Translations under genes and position numbers: made by a program
The notes under the pieces: model-generated
Database searches by the model: none
What the model was told of the DNA's origin: nothing
What the model saw: the letters and a program-made list of their open reading frames with translations, nothing else
NCBI GenBank assembly: GCA_035501615.1
Contig: DATJVY010000001.1
Coordinates: 1 to 64,000 of the forward strand
Source: RPRB01 sp035501615
GTDB taxonomy: Bacteria > Myxococcota > Myxococcia > Myxococcales > Myxococcaceae
Direction of reading: 5' to 3'
Length of the DNA stretch: 64,000 nt
In this document: positions 46,114 to 55,759 of the stretch, piece by piece
Numbering within the stretch: position 1 is the first letter of the stretch
Layout: every line of letters starts with the position of its first letter

Positions 46114-47481
46114 GTGACGTCCCCGACTCGTCGCCTCGTTCTCTGCCTCGTCGCGCTCGCTGCCCTCGGCGGCTGCGGCCAGGAGAGCCGGGCGTTGCCT
46201 CCCCACATCGACGCGTTCACCGCCAGCCCCCCCGACCTCCTGGTCGGCGACACCGTGGAGCTGCTCCCCGAGTTCACCGGCACCGAGGCGCGGATCGAGC
46301 CCGAGGTCGGAGCCGTGCTCGACGGGGGCCGGTACCGCGTCGGCCCGTTCGCCTCGGGCAGGCTGTACACGCTGGTGGTCCGCCACGGCGACCGCGAGGT
46401 GCGCCGGGACCTGCAGCTCTCCCTCCGCTACCGGCACCGGCTGACGAACATCACGCCGAGCGGGATCGCCCGCGTCGACCACGGCGCGGCGGTGCTCCCC
46501 GACGGCCGGGTGCTCGTCTTCGGTGGACGCTCGCCCACGCACACTCCCTGGGTTCGCACCGAGCTCTTCGACCCGGCCACCGGCGCCTTCACCGAGACGG
46601 GCGAGATGCCCCTCACCCGGACCAGCCCGGTCTGGGCCGGGGTATCCGGCGCGAGGGTGGTCGTCGCCGGCGGCGAGACCAGCTCCGCCCGGCGCGACGA
46701 GGCCACCGCGGTGCTGGTCTGGGACCCCGCCACCGGAGACTGGACCTCGCCGGGCCGGCTCCGAGAGTTCCGCTTCGGCAACACCGCCACCCGCCTCCCG
46801 GTCGAGGGGAACGTCCTCCTGGTCGCCGGCGGCGACTTCTATCTCCAGTCGCCGGAGAGGGTGAGCCCGGTGGAGCTCTTCGACGTCGACACCGGCGAAT
46901 CCCGGCTCCCGGCCGGGAAGGTGGTCGCCGCGCGGCTGATGCACACCGCCACCCGTCTCTTCGACGGCCGGGTGCTCCTGGCCGGGGGTCTCGACGCCTT
47001 CACGAATCTCGAGGTGGGGAGCGCGGAGCTCTACGACCCCGCCACCGAGACCTTCTCCCGCGCCTGCACCCTCGCCGCCGAGCGCTGGGCGCACGGAGCG
47101 GCGAGCCTCCCCGACGGCCGGGTGCTGCTCGCCGGTGGCTACGCGCTGGGCGGAGTCACCGACACCGCCGAGCTGTGGGATCCGACCACCGGCGAGTGCC
47201 AGGCGACCGGCTCGCTCTTCGTGCCGCGCGCGGACCTGCGCCTGGTGGTCCTCGCCACCGGAGAGGTGCTCGCGGTGGGTGGGCGGGACGACGCCGGACA
47301 GGCCCTCGCGGCCGTCGAGAGCTGGGACCCACTCACCGGCGTCTGGTCGCACCGCCCCTCCCTGCCGGGAAACCGGGTGGGCCACAGCGTCTCGGTGCTG
47401 CATGATGGACGCGTGCTGATCCTCGGCGGCGCCGGAGGCTCGGGCGCGTTCCCGGTCCAGGCCGCCGAGCTCTACGACTAG
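46114..47481 (+). CDS. Kelch-repeat lipoprotein
   Basis: 455 residues. The GTG start is fixed by GGAGGA seven bases upstream and by the leader LVLCLVALAALGGCGQ. At least six kelch blades follow, each with a DGRVLV(F/A)GG strand and an (E/V)LxDPATGxxxxTG strand, forming a beta-propeller outside the membrane. Likely a binding scaffold; the partner is unknown. Its TAG shares CTAG with the convergent coxE-like stop. Confidence 0.85.
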   Translation: MTSPTRRLVLCLVALAALGGCGQESRALPPHIDAFTASPPDLLVGDTVELLPEFTGTEARIEPEVGAVLDGGRYRVGPFASGRLYTLVVRHGDREVRRDLQLSLRYRHRLTNITPSGIARVDHGAAVLPDGRVLVFGGRSPTHTPWVRTELFDPATGAFTETGEMPLTRTSPVWAGVSGARVVVAGGETSSARRDEATAVLVWDPATGDWTSPGRLREFRFGNTATRLPVEGNVLLVAGGDFYLQSPERVSPVELFDVDTGESRLPAGKVVAARLMHTATRLFDGRVLLAGGLDAFTNLEVGSAELYDPATETFSRACTLAAERWAHGAASLPDGRVLLAGGYALGGVTDTAELWDPTTGECQATGSLFVPRADLRLVVLATGEVLAVGGRDDAGQALAAVESWDPLTGVWSHRPSLPGNRVGHSVSVLHDGRVLILGGAGGSGAFPVQAAELYD

Positions 47482-48599
47482 AGGCTCAGATGCCGGGCCA
47501 GCTGCTCGAGGCTGGCCAGGTCGTTCGCCGGCGCGAACACGTCCAGGTGCGGGAGTGCGGTCTGCATGCCCCGGGTGAGCGGCTCGTACCCGGGGCTTCC
47601 CAGGAGCGGATTGAGCCACACCAGCCGGCCCGCCCGCCGATGGAGGACGTCCAGCGCCGCTCCGAGCAACTCCGGATCGCCGGTCTCCCAGCCATCGCTG
47701 AGCACGACGACGACCGTCCGCCGGTCCACCAGCCGCGGCCATCCGGCGAGGAAGGTGGAGAGGGACTCGCCGATGCGGGTGCCCCCGCTCCAGTCCTGCA
47801 CCCGATCCGAGAGGTTGCCCAGTGCATCGCGGTAGCCCGGCGCGCGCAGCTCGTCGGTGACCCGGCTGAGCCGCGTGGCGAACACGAAGGTCTCCACCCG
47901 AGAGAAGGCGTTCTGGAGGGCGTAGAGGAACTGCAGGAGAAGCCGGGCGTAGAGGTCCATCGAGCCCGAGACGTCGGCCAGGATGACCAGGCGGGTGCGC
48001 CGGAGCTTCCGCTGGCGGTAGGTCAGGGCGGAGATCTCGCCGCCGGTCTTCAGCGCCTCGCGGAGGGTGCGGCGGAGCGAGACCTGCTCGCCGCGCCGGG
48101 AGAGCTTCCACCGCCTCCCCGGACGCGCGCTCAGCCGTCGAGCGATCCGGCGGGCCAGGGCGGTGACGGCGCGAAGCTCGTCCTCGCCGAAGGTCGCGAA
48201 GTCCTGCCGGCCCAGCGCCTCCCGCGCGCTCGGAGCCGGGACCCCGAATTCCTCCAGCTCCTCCCAGGACACCCCGGTGCGACGCCGGTGGGGAGACGCG
48301 CCCCGACCCTCCCGCTCCTCCTCGGCATCCGGCCGGATGACCGGAGGGTTGCGCCTCACCGGAGCGCCCCCGCCCCAGAAGGACTCGAAGAGCACATCGA
48401 AGAGGGGCGCGTCCTCCACCCGCTTCACCAGCGCGGTACGGAGGGCGAGGCGGACGTCCTCTTTGTCCACCAGGTCCACCGAGTCGAGCGCCCGGGTCGC
48501 ATCGAGCGTGTCCCCCGGCCCGAGCGGAAGCCCCTCGGCACGGAGGCGCCGGCAGAAGCGCGTGGTGTGCTCGACAAGATCGGCGGAGACGGCGCTCAT
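47478..48599 (-). CDS. coxE: CoxE-like VWA domain protein
   Basis: 373 residues. The C-terminal half is a von Willebrand A domain with the MIDAS DVSGSMD near residue 225 and SGGTRIGESLSTFL, the COG3552 (CoxE) pattern; the N-terminal half is helical (SADLVEHTTRFCRRLRAEGLPLGPGD). In CO-oxidising bacteria CoxE works with the AAA+ CoxD to install the sulfur and copper of the CO dehydrogenase site. Its ATG overlaps the CoxD-like stop by 4 nt. Last gene of the minus arm. Confidence 0.88.
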   Translation of the reverse strand: MSAVSADLVEHTTRFCRRLRAEGLPLGPGDTLDATRALDSVDLVDKEDVRLALRTALVKRVEDAPLFDVLFESFWGGGAPVRRNPPVIRPDAEEEREGRGASPHRRRTGVSWEELEEFGVPAPSAREALGRQDFATFGEDELRAVTALARRIARRLSARPGRRWKLSRRGEQVSLRRTLREALKTGGEISALTYRQRKLRRTRLVILADVSGSMDLYARLLLQFLYALQNAFSRVETFVFATRLSRVTDELRAPGYRDALGNLSDRVQDWSGGTRIGESLSTFLAGWPRLVDRRTVVVVLSDGWETGDPELLGAALDVLHRRAGRLVWLNPLLGSPGYEPLTRGMQTALPHLDVFAPANDLASLEQLARHLSL

Positions 48600-49483
48600 G
48601 CCAACGGCGAGGACAGTGCGGCGAGCTCTCCCGCGTCGAGCCGGGCGCTGACCGTCCGGAGATCCTCCTCGTCCTTCAGGAAGCACCCCAGCGTCTCGCG
48701 GACCAGCTCCTCGTCCAGCTGGGTGGCGTGGAGGGCCACCAGGGCCTGCGCCCAGTCGAGCGACTCGGCGACTCCCGGCACCTTGGCCAGCTTCAGCCTC
48801 CGCAGCGAATGGATGAAGGCGGTGACCTCGCGGGCGAGCCGCTCGTCGATGCCCGGGATGCGGGTGCGGACGATGCGCAGCTCCTTCTCCAGGGAGGGGT
48901 AGTCGATCCACAGGTAGAGGCACCGACGGCGGAGCGCGTCGGACAGGTCGCGCGCCCGGTTCGAGGTGAGCACCACCGAGGGCCGGGCTGCGGCGCGCAC
49001 GGTGCCGACCTCGGGGATGGTCACCTGGAAGTCGGAGAGCACCTCGAGGAGGAAAGCCTCGAACTCCTCGTCCGCCCGGTCCACCTCGTCGATGAGGAGG
49101 ACCGGCGGGCGACCCTGGTGGGCGATGGCCGCGAGCAGCGGTCTCTTGAGGAGGAACCTCTCGCTGAAGATGTCCGCCTCGCGCTCCGCCACCGACGTGC
49201 CGTCCTGCTGGAGGCGGATGTGAAGGAGCTGCTTCGGGTAGTTCCACTCGTAGAGGGAGGTGGTCGCGTCGAGGCCCTCGTAGCACTGGAGCCGGATGAG
49301 GTCGGCCTGCTGCATGACCGCCAGCACCTTGGCGATCTCCGTCTTGCCCACCCCGGGGTGCCCCTCGACGAGAAGCGGCTTGCCGAGGGCGGTGGAGAGG
49401 TGCACCGCGGTGGCCACCGCCCGGTCGGTCACGTACCCCTCGCGCTCCATCGCCTGCTGGATGCGCTGGATCTCCTCGCGCAC
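48596..49483 (-). CDS. coxD: CoxD-like MoxR-type AAA+ ATPase
   Basis: 295 residues. Walker A LLVEGHPGVGKTEIAK near 37-52, Walker B VLLIDEVDRADEEFEAFLLEVL, sensor 1 VVLTSNRARDLSDALRRRC. LQCYEGLDATTSLYEWNYPKQLL is characteristic of CoxD among MoxR ATPases. CoxD is a chaperone-like maturation factor for the Mo/Cu centre of CO dehydrogenase. GTG start 10 bp after coxM; coupled to coxE. The plus arm has no coxD of its own. Confidence 0.9.
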   Translation of the reverse strand: MREEIQRIQQAMEREGYVTDRAVATAVHLSTALGKPLLVEGHPGVGKTEIAKVLAVMQQADLIRLQCYEGLDATTSLYEWNYPKQLLHIRLQQDGTSVAEREADIFSERFLLKRPLLAAIAHQGRPPVLLIDEVDRADEEFEAFLLEVLSDFQVTIPEVGTVRAAARPSVVLTSNRARDLSDALRRRCLYLWIDYPSLEKELRIVRTRIPGIDERLAREVTAFIHSLRRLKLAKVPGVAESLDWAQALVALHATQLDEELVRETLGCFLKDEEDLRTVSARLDAGELAALSSPLA

Positions 49484-49493
49484 GGGCCCGATG

Positions 49494-50360
49494 TTATCCC
49501 CCCGCCCGCCCGAGCGCCGTGGTCAGAGCGCGCCGGGTGAAGGTCACCGCCAGCGCTCGCCAGTAGTCCGGATCCATGCGCGGGTCGGCGCGCACCGTGA
49601 GCCCCTCGGCCGCCTTCTCCGCCGCCGCGGCGATCACCTTCGCGTCCGCTGCCTGACCGGTCAGTGCGGCCTCGGTGGCGCTGGCCCGGACGGCCTTCGC
49701 CCCCACCCCGGTGATCGCGACGCGTGCCGCGGAGAACTTCCGCGCGGAGACGGTGATCACCGCCGCCACGCCGACCACGGCGAAGCGCGACGCCGGATGC
49801 GGGAACTTCGCGTAGGCCCCACCGGTGCCGGCGGCTGGCAGGGGAATGCGCACCTCGGTCAGCACCTCGCCCGGGGAGAGCACGGTGGTGAAGAGCTTGA
49901 CGAAGAAGCCGTCCGCCGGGAGCGTTCGCTTCCCCTTGGGGCCCACCGCCACCAGCTCGGCCCCGAGCGCGACCATCACCGCCGGGAGATCCGCCGCCGG
50001 GTCGGCGTGGGCCAGGCTCCCGCCGATGGTGCCCATGTTCCGGACCTGGACGTCGCCGATCTGCGCGGCGGCCTCGGAGAGGATGGGGAGGCGCTGGCGA
50101 ACGACCGGGGAGGATTCCAGCGTGTGGTGCGGCGTCGCGGCGCCGATGACCAGCACCCCGCCCTCCTCGCGCACGCCGGAGAGCCCGGGGATGCGCCGGA
50201 TGTCGACGAGGTGCCGGGGCTCGGCCAGCCGCAGCTTCATCAGAGGGAGGAGCGAGTGGCCTCCGGCGAGGAGCTTTCCCGACTCGCCGTAGCGCGCGAG
50301 GAGCGCCACCGCCTCCTCGACGGTGCCCGCCCGGTGGTACTCGAAGGGGACCGGATACAT
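49494..50360 (-). CDS. coxM: CO dehydrogenase-family medium (FAD) subunit, form II arm
   Basis: 288 residues, standard length. FAD site AGGHSLLPLMKLRLAEP and GTIGGSLAHADPAADLPAVM, the two glycine loops of the molybdenum hydroxylase flavoprotein. It passes electrons from the Fe-S subunit to the electron acceptor. The ATG lies 2 bp after the coxL stop. The order S-L-M on this strand is that reported for form II operons. Confidence 0.92.
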   Translation of the reverse strand: MYPVPFEYHRAGTVEEAVALLARYGESGKLLAGGHSLLPLMKLRLAEPRHLVDIRRIPGLSGVREEGGVLVIGAATPHHTLESSPVVRQRLPILSEAAAQIGDVQVRNMGTIGGSLAHADPAADLPAVMVALGAELVAVGPKGKRTLPADGFFVKLFTTVLSPGEVLTEVRIPLPAAGTGGAYAKFPHPASRFAVVGVAAVITVSARKFSAARVAITGVGAKAVRASATEAALTGQAADAKVIAAAAEKAAEGLTVRADPRMDPDYWRALAVTFTRRALTTALGRAGG

Positions 50361-50362
50361 CG

Positions 50363-52738
50363 CTATTTCCTCCCCGTGGAGCGAGCGGACTGCACCGCCT
50401 TCCACACCTTCTGCGGCGTGAGCGGAAGGTCGAGGTGGGCGATGCCGAAGGGCGAGAGTGCGTCCATCACCGCGTTGGCCACCGCCGGGGTCGCGGCGAT
50501 GGTGCCGGCCTCGCCCGCACCCTTCACCCCCAGGGGGTTGACCGGGGAGGGCGTCACCGTGCGGTCGGTCTCGAAGCTGGGAAGCTGATCGGCGCGGGGC
50601 AGGCCGTAGTCCATCAGCGAGCCGGTGGTGAGCTGTCCGGCCTCGTCGTAGGTGGCCCACTCCCAGAGCGCCTGCGCCACGCCCTGGGCGATGCCGCCGT
50701 GCAGCTGCCCGTCGACGATCATCGGGTTGATGACGTTGCCCACGTCGTCCACGGCCACGTAGCGGACCAACGACGTCCGCCCCGTCTCGACGTCCACCTC
50801 CACCACCGCGATGTGCGTGCCGAAGGGGAAGGTGAAGTTCGAGGGGTCGAAGAAGCTGGTCATCTCCAGCCCCGGCTCCATCCCCGCCGGCATCTTGTGG
50901 GCGAGGTAGGCGGCGAGGCTCACCTCGGCGAACGCCTTTCCCCGGTCCGGGGAGCCCTTCACCGAGAAGCGGCCGCCCTTGAACTCCACGTCGTCCGGGG
51001 CGGCCTCGAGCAGGAACGCGGCCAGCGCCCTTCCCTTCTCGATGATCTTCTGGAGGCTCATGTGGATGGCCGTGCCGCCCACCGCGCCGCTCCGGCTCCC
51101 GTAGGTGCCCATCCCGAAGGGGATGCGCCCGGTGTCGCCGTGCACGATGTCCACGTCGCTCATCGGGATGCCGAGGACGTCCGCTACCAGCTGGGAGAAG
51201 GTCGTCTCGTGGCCCTGGCCATGGCTGTGCGAGCCGGTGAGGACGGTGACCTTGCCGGTGGGGTGGACCCGGACCGTCGCGCTCTCGTAGAGGCCGGCCT
51301 GCGCGCCGAGCGAGCCCACCACCTGCGAGGGGGCGATGCCGCACGCCTCGATGTAGCAGGACAGCCCGATTCCCAGGTACCGGCCCTTCTTGCGGGCCTC
51401 GGCCTGCTCGGTGCGGAAGCGCTCGTAGCCCACCATCTGCAGCGCCCGCGCGAGCGCCGGGGCGTAGTTCCCGCTGTCGTAGGTGAGCGCCACCTGCGTC
51501 TGGAAGGGGAAGCGCTCCTTGGGGATGAGGTTCTTGCGGCGGAGCTCCGCGGGATCGACGCCCAGCTCCCGCGCGCCCAGGTCCATGGTCCGCTCGATGA
51601 GGTAGCAGGCCTCGGGGCGCCCCGCGCCGCGGTAGGCATCGACGGGGACGGTGTGGGTGAACACCCCGTCCACCTCGCAGAAGATGGTGGGGAAATCGTA
51701 GACGCCGTTGAGGAGCGTTCCGTAGAGGTAGGTGGGAACTGCCGGGGCGAAGAGGGTCAGGTACGCACCGAGGTTGGCCACCGTCTTGACCCGGAGCCCG
51801 GCCAGCTTGCCGCCGGCGTCGAAGCCCATCTCCACGTCCGAGACGTGGTCCCGGCCCTGGGCATCGGTGAGGAAGCTCTCGCTGCGCTGGGCGGTCCACT
51901 TGACCGGAACCCCGAGCTTCCTGGCCAGCCAGGCCACCGCCACCTCCTCGGGGTAGATGAAGATCTTCGAGCCGAAGCCGCCGCCCACGTCCGGGGCGAT
52001 GACCCGGAAGCTCTGCTCGGGGAACCCGAGGACGAACGCGCCCATGATCAGCCGGTGCACGTGCGGGTTCTGCGAGGTGACCCAGAGGGTGAGCTCGTCG
52101 GTGGCAGGCTGGTAGCTGGCGAGCGAGGCGCGGGGCTCGATGGCGTTGGCGATGAGCCGTTGGTTGACCAGGTGGGCGCGGACCACCTTCGCCGCCCCGC
52201 GCAGCGCGGACTCGGTCTTCGCCCGGTCGCCGATCTCCCAATGGAAGCAGCGGTTTTCGGGCGCGCCGGCGTGGACCTGGGGCGCACCGGGCCGGAGCGC
52301 GGCGACGGCGTCCACCACCACCGGGAGCTCCTCGTAGTCCACCTGGACCAGCTCCGCGGCGTCGCGGGCGATGGCCGCCGTCTGGGCGACGACCACCGCC
52401 ACCGCCTCGCCGGCGTGGCGTACCCGGTCCACGGCGATCGCGCGGAAGTCCGTCGTCTTGAGGCCGGGGAGCAGCCACCCCACCGGGATGGGGTTGACCC
52501 CTCCGTCGGCGAGGTCCTTCCCGGTGAACACCGCCTTCACCCCGGAGAGGGTCAGCGCCCGCGAGGGGTCGACCCGCAGGATGCGGGCGTGGGCGAGCGA
52601 GCTCCGGACGAAGACCGCGTGCTGGGTCCCGGGAAGCTTCACGTCGTCGGTGTATGTTCCTCGCCCGGTGATGAACCGGGGGTCCTCTCGCCGCCTGATG
52701 GCCTTGCCCACCAGGCGCTCGACGGTCGCCGTCGCCAT
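50363..52738 (-). CDS. coxL: CO dehydrogenase-family large (Mo) subunit, form II
   Basis: 791 residues. Molybdopterin-binding subunit of the xanthine oxidase family: VGKAIRRREDPRFITGRGTY start, DVGGGFGSK, HSHGQGHETTFSQL and the catalytic Glu in GVKGAGEAGT near the C-terminus. The active-site loop is AYRGAGR (residues 368-374), the form II signature; it lacks the copper-binding Cys of true CO dehydrogenase. The substrate is therefore uncertain: slow CO oxidation or another small carbonyl/heterocycle. Confidence 0.92.
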   Translation of the reverse strand: MATATVERLVGKAIRRREDPRFITGRGTYTDDVKLPGTQHAVFVRSSLAHARILRVDPSRALTLSGVKAVFTGKDLADGGVNPIPVGWLLPGLKTTDFRAIAVDRVRHAGEAVAVVVAQTAAIARDAAELVQVDYEELPVVVDAVAALRPGAPQVHAGAPENRCFHWEIGDRAKTESALRGAAKVVRAHLVNQRLIANAIEPRASLASYQPATDELTLWVTSQNPHVHRLIMGAFVLGFPEQSFRVIAPDVGGGFGSKIFIYPEEVAVAWLARKLGVPVKWTAQRSESFLTDAQGRDHVSDVEMGFDAGGKLAGLRVKTVANLGAYLTLFAPAVPTYLYGTLLNGVYDFPTIFCEVDGVFTHTVPVDAYRGAGRPEACYLIERTMDLGARELGVDPAELRRKNLIPKERFPFQTQVALTYDSGNYAPALARALQMVGYERFRTEQAEARKKGRYLGIGLSCYIEACGIAPSQVVGSLGAQAGLYESATVRVHPTGKVTVLTGSHSHGQGHETTFSQLVADVLGIPMSDVDIVHGDTGRIPFGMGTYGSRSGAVGGTAIHMSLQKIIEKGRALAAFLLEAAPDDVEFKGGRFSVKGSPDRGKAFAEVSLAAYLAHKMPAGMEPGLEMTSFFDPSNFTFPFGTHIAVVEVDVETGRTSLVRYVAVDDVGNVINPMIVDGQLHGGIAQGVAQALWEWATYDEAGQLTTGSLMDYGLPRADQLPSFETDRTVTPSPVNPLGVKGAGEAGTIAATPAVANAVMDALSPFGIAHLDLPLTPQKVWKAVQSARSTGRK

Positions 52739-52748
52739 GCGCAGCCTC

Positions 52749-53255
<507 letters not shown>

Positions 53256-53457
53256 CGGTTCACCTCCGGGGAATGCGGGCCCGGCACGACGCGAGGCGCC
53301 CGGGACATTGCCGAGCGCGGTCGCCGCCGGTCAAGCACGCGAGCGAGCTGTTCGCTTCCCGACGCACCGTGGCATCAGCGGGTGTCGTTGACAGTGCGGA
53401 GGACCCGCGTGTTCATGTACCGCCGTCGAGGCTCGGAGTCCCCGGGAGGTCCCGGCC
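53256..53457. promoter_or_regulatory. Divergent control region of the two cox arms
   Basis: 202 bp between coxS (minus) and the MobA-like gene (plus). A perfect TTGACA (53388-53393) with 17 bp to GTTCAT (53411-53416) could drive the plus arm. TGTC-GTT-GACA overlaps the -35 and could be an operator half. No regulator gene (coxC, coxH type) lies within the locus, so control must come from elsewhere. Confidence 0.45.
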
Positions 53458-54066
53458 GTGGATCGCCGTGACAGCGTCGCCGGCGTGGTCCTCGCTGCGG
53501 GGACCTCGACCCGGATGGGGCAGAACAAGCTCCTCCTCCAGATCGGCGGGCAGAGCGTGCTCCGTCGGGCGGTGCACACCGCGCTCGCGGCCGGGCTCGA
53601 TCCGGTCCTGGTGGTGCTCGGACACGAGAGCGACCGGGCGTGCGCCGAGCTGGGCGACCTTCCCTGCGAGGTGGTCCTGAATCCGCAGTACCCGGAGGGG
53701 ATTCACAGCTCGCTGCGCACCGGAATCGGCGCGGTGCCGGGGCGTTGTACCGCCGCCGTGGTGCTCCTGGCCGACATGCCCCTGGTGGACGCGGCGATGG
53801 TCCGCGGCGTGGTGGAGCGGTACCGGGCGGACCGGCCCGCGCTGGTGGTCTCGCGCTACGGCGACGTGGACGCCCCGCCCATCCTCTACGACCGGCGGCT
53901 CTTTCCAGAATTCCGCGAGCTGGAGGGGGAGGGCTGCGGGAAGCGGGTCGTGAAGCGCCACTCGGCCGAGGCGATCCGGATCGCCTGGCCGTCTCGCGCG
54001 CTCACCGACCTGGACCGGCCGGACGACCTGGAGCGCGTGCGCTCGGAGCTGGCGGGGGCCGCATGA
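53458..54066 (+). CDS. MobA/MocA-like molybdopterin nucleotidyltransferase
   Basis: 202 residues. GVVLAAGTSTRMGQNKLLL is the NTP-binding loop, VVLLADMPLVDA the metal site, and PPILYDRRLFPEFRELEGEGCGKRVV a substrate loop. Members attach CMP or GMP to molybdopterin; molybdenum hydroxylases of the CO dehydrogenase family use the cytidine form, so MocA-type activity is likely. GTG start; ATGA overlap with the next gene. Confidence 0.87.
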   Translation: MDRRDSVAGVVLAAGTSTRMGQNKLLLQIGGQSVLRRAVHTALAAGLDPVLVVLGHESDRACAELGDLPCEVVLNPQYPEGIHSSLRTGIGAVPGRCTAAVVLLADMPLVDAAMVRGVVERYRADRPALVVSRYGDVDAPPILYDRRLFPEFRELEGEGCGKRVVKRHSAEAIRIAWPSRALTDLDRPDDLERVRSELAGAA

Positions 54067-55049
54067 GGGCCGAGCTCCTCCAGCTCGCCGCAGAACTGGC
54101 CGGGCGCCGCGAGCCCTTCGTCCTGGCGATGGTCGTGCGCCGGCAGTCCTTCAGCTCTGCCCAGCCGGGCGACATGGCGATCATCACCGCCGATGGCGGC
54201 TACCACGGCTGGCTGGGCGGGAACTGCACCCAGCCGGTAGTGAAGCGAGAGGCCGTCCGGGCGCTCTCCGACGGGCGGTCTCGGCTGCTCTCGCTCTCGC
54301 CCGAGCCCGGGAGCGAGCAGCGACCCGGGGTGACCGTGCTTCCCATGGTCTGCCAGAGCGGAGGAACCGTGGACGTCTACCTCGAGCCGGTGCTTCCTCC
54401 GCCGCGCCTCCTGCTCTTCGGGCTCTCGCCGGTCGTCCGGGCGCTCACCCAGCTGGGCAAGGGGATGGGGTACGCGGTGGACGTCGTGGATCCGGCCGCG
54501 GAGCCGAAGCTGCTCCCAGCGGCAGATCGGGTGTTCGTGGACTTCGGAAGCCCGCAGATCCGCGAGGCCGGTGCCCACCAGCGGACCTACGCGGTGGTGG
54601 CGACGATGGGCGAGCACGACGACGAGGCGGTGACCACCGCGCTGGGACTGCGTCCGGCGTACCTGGGCGTGGTGGCGAGCCGCACCCGGTTCGGGCAGCT
54701 CCGCGACGCGCTCGTCGCGCGTGGGGTCGCCGCAGAGCCGCTGTCGCGGATCCGAAATCCGGCGGGGCTGGACATCGGCGCGCGGCTTCCCGAGGAGGTC
54801 GCGGTGAGCATCCTCGCCGAGATCGTCCAGGTCTCGAGGATGGCGGCCAGCGAGGAGCCCGCGACGCCGCCCGCCCCGACCAAGGAGGAGGCGGTCGATC
54901 CGGTGTGCGGGATGACCGTCGTCGTGGCGACGGCACGGCATCGCGCCGAGCACGCGGGACGCGCCTTCTTCTTCTGCAACCCACGCTGCCGGGAGAAGTT
55001 CCTGGTGGCCCCCGAGCGGTACCTCAGCACCGTTCCTGCGGAGCCCTGA
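54063..55049 (+). CDS. XdhC/CoxF-family protein fused to a C-terminal YHS domain
   Basis: 328 residues. N-terminal XdhC/CoxI domain with LGGNCTQPVVKREA (CoxF-type Cys-x-Gln-Pro rather than the GCLE of XdhC), then a Rossmann domain (LLLFGLSPVVRAL, AVVATMGEHDDEAV, LDIGARLPEEVAVSILAEIV). From about residue 275 a YHS domain: DPVCGMTVVV...FFFCNPRCREKF, with three metal-type cysteines. XdhC/CoxF proteins sulfurate or load Mo cofactor; the YHS module suggests an added metal-binding role. Coupled to the MocA-like gene. Confidence 0.85.
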   Translation: MRAELLQLAAELAGRREPFVLAMVVRRQSFSSAQPGDMAIITADGGYHGWLGGNCTQPVVKREAVRALSDGRSRLLSLSPEPGSEQRPGVTVLPMVCQSGGTVDVYLEPVLPPPRLLLFGLSPVVRALTQLGKGMGYAVDVVDPAAEPKLLPAADRVFVDFGSPQIREAGAHQRTYAVVATMGEHDDEAVTTALGLRPAYLGVVASRTRFGQLRDALVARGVAAEPLSRIRNPAGLDIGARLPEEVAVSILAEIVQVSRMAASEEPATPPAPTKEEAVDPVCGMTVVVATARHRAEHAGRAFFFCNPRCREKFLVAPERYLSTVPAEP

Positions 55050-55056
55050 AGCGCCG

Positions 55057-55743
55057 ATGGCCCTCGAGATCGCCAAGACCTTCGTGGTGAACGCCGCGCC
55101 GGAGGCGGTGTGGAGCTTCCTGACCGACCTTCCCCGCGTCGCGCGGTGCCTCCCCGGCGCGGCGATCGGGGAGAAGGTGGACGACAAGACCTCCACCGGG
55201 ACGATGACCATCAAGGTCGGCCCGGTCTCCTCCACCTACAAGGGGAAGGTCGTCTTCGAGCGGCTCGACCCGGGGGCTCGCACCGCGGAGATCGTCGCCA
55301 GCGGCCAGGACGTGCGGGGCAAGGGCGGCGCGGACCTCCGCCTCACCAGCAGCCTGAAGCCGCTTCCCGGCGGGCAGACCGAGGTCACGGCGATCTCGCT
55401 GGTCAACGTCACCGGCATCCTGGCCCAGATGGGGCGAGGGATGATCCAGGACGTCAGCGACGAGATGTTCCAGATCTTCTCCGAGCGGATGCGGGAAGAG
55501 CTGGAGGGCAACGGTGCCGCGTCCGCCATCCAGGCCCCCGCGGCGGCCAGCGGAGGGGGTGGCTCCGCGGCACCGGAAGCACGGGCCGCGGACGCTGCGC
55601 CCGAGGCACTGGACGCGGCGGCGCTCGGGGCGCGGGTGGCACGCCGCTCGGCAGCCCGCTGGGTCCGCCAGCCGGCATTCTGGGCAATCACCCTCTTGAT
55701 CGTGAGCGGCGTCGTCTGGTGGTTGCTGCACCGCTCGTCCTGA
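55057..55743 (+). CDS. coxG: CoxG, SRPBCC-domain membrane-anchored protein
   Basis: 228 residues. SRPBCC lipid-type pocket: FVVNAAPEAVWSFLTDLPRVARCLPGA, with GTMTIKVGPVSSTYKG, is the CoxG hallmark. An Ala/Gly linker (155-195) leads to one C-terminal helix (PAFWAITLLIVSGVVWWLL). CoxG recruits CO dehydrogenase to the membrane and may pass electrons on via quinone. Seven bp after the XdhC-YHS stop and 16 bp before coxM. Confidence 0.9.
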   Translation: MALEIAKTFVVNAAPEAVWSFLTDLPRVARCLPGAAIGEKVDDKTSTGTMTIKVGPVSSTYKGKVVFERLDPGARTAEIVASGQDVRGKGGADLRLTSSLKPLPGGQTEVTAISLVNVTGILAQMGRGMIQDVSDEMFQIFSERMREELEGNGAASAIQAPAAASGGGGSAAPEARAADAAPEALDAAALGARVARRSAARWVRQPAFWAITLLIVSGVVWWLLHRSS

Positions 55744-55759
55744 GAACCACGGAGGAACC

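Noticed and set aside
47478..49483. Methanol dehydrogenase MoxR/VWA maturation pair
   Set aside because: No methanol dehydrogenase genes are present; direct linkage to coxSLM supports CoxD/CoxE.
50363..52738. Xanthine dehydrogenase large subunit
   Set aside because: S-L-M order, CoxD/CoxE downstream and the AYRGAGR loop fit form II CoxL better, though the substrate remains unproven.
53384..53393. TGTC-GTT-GACA as another REP copy
   Set aside because: Only 4-bp arms and a different spacer; flanks do not match. More likely part of a promoter or operator.
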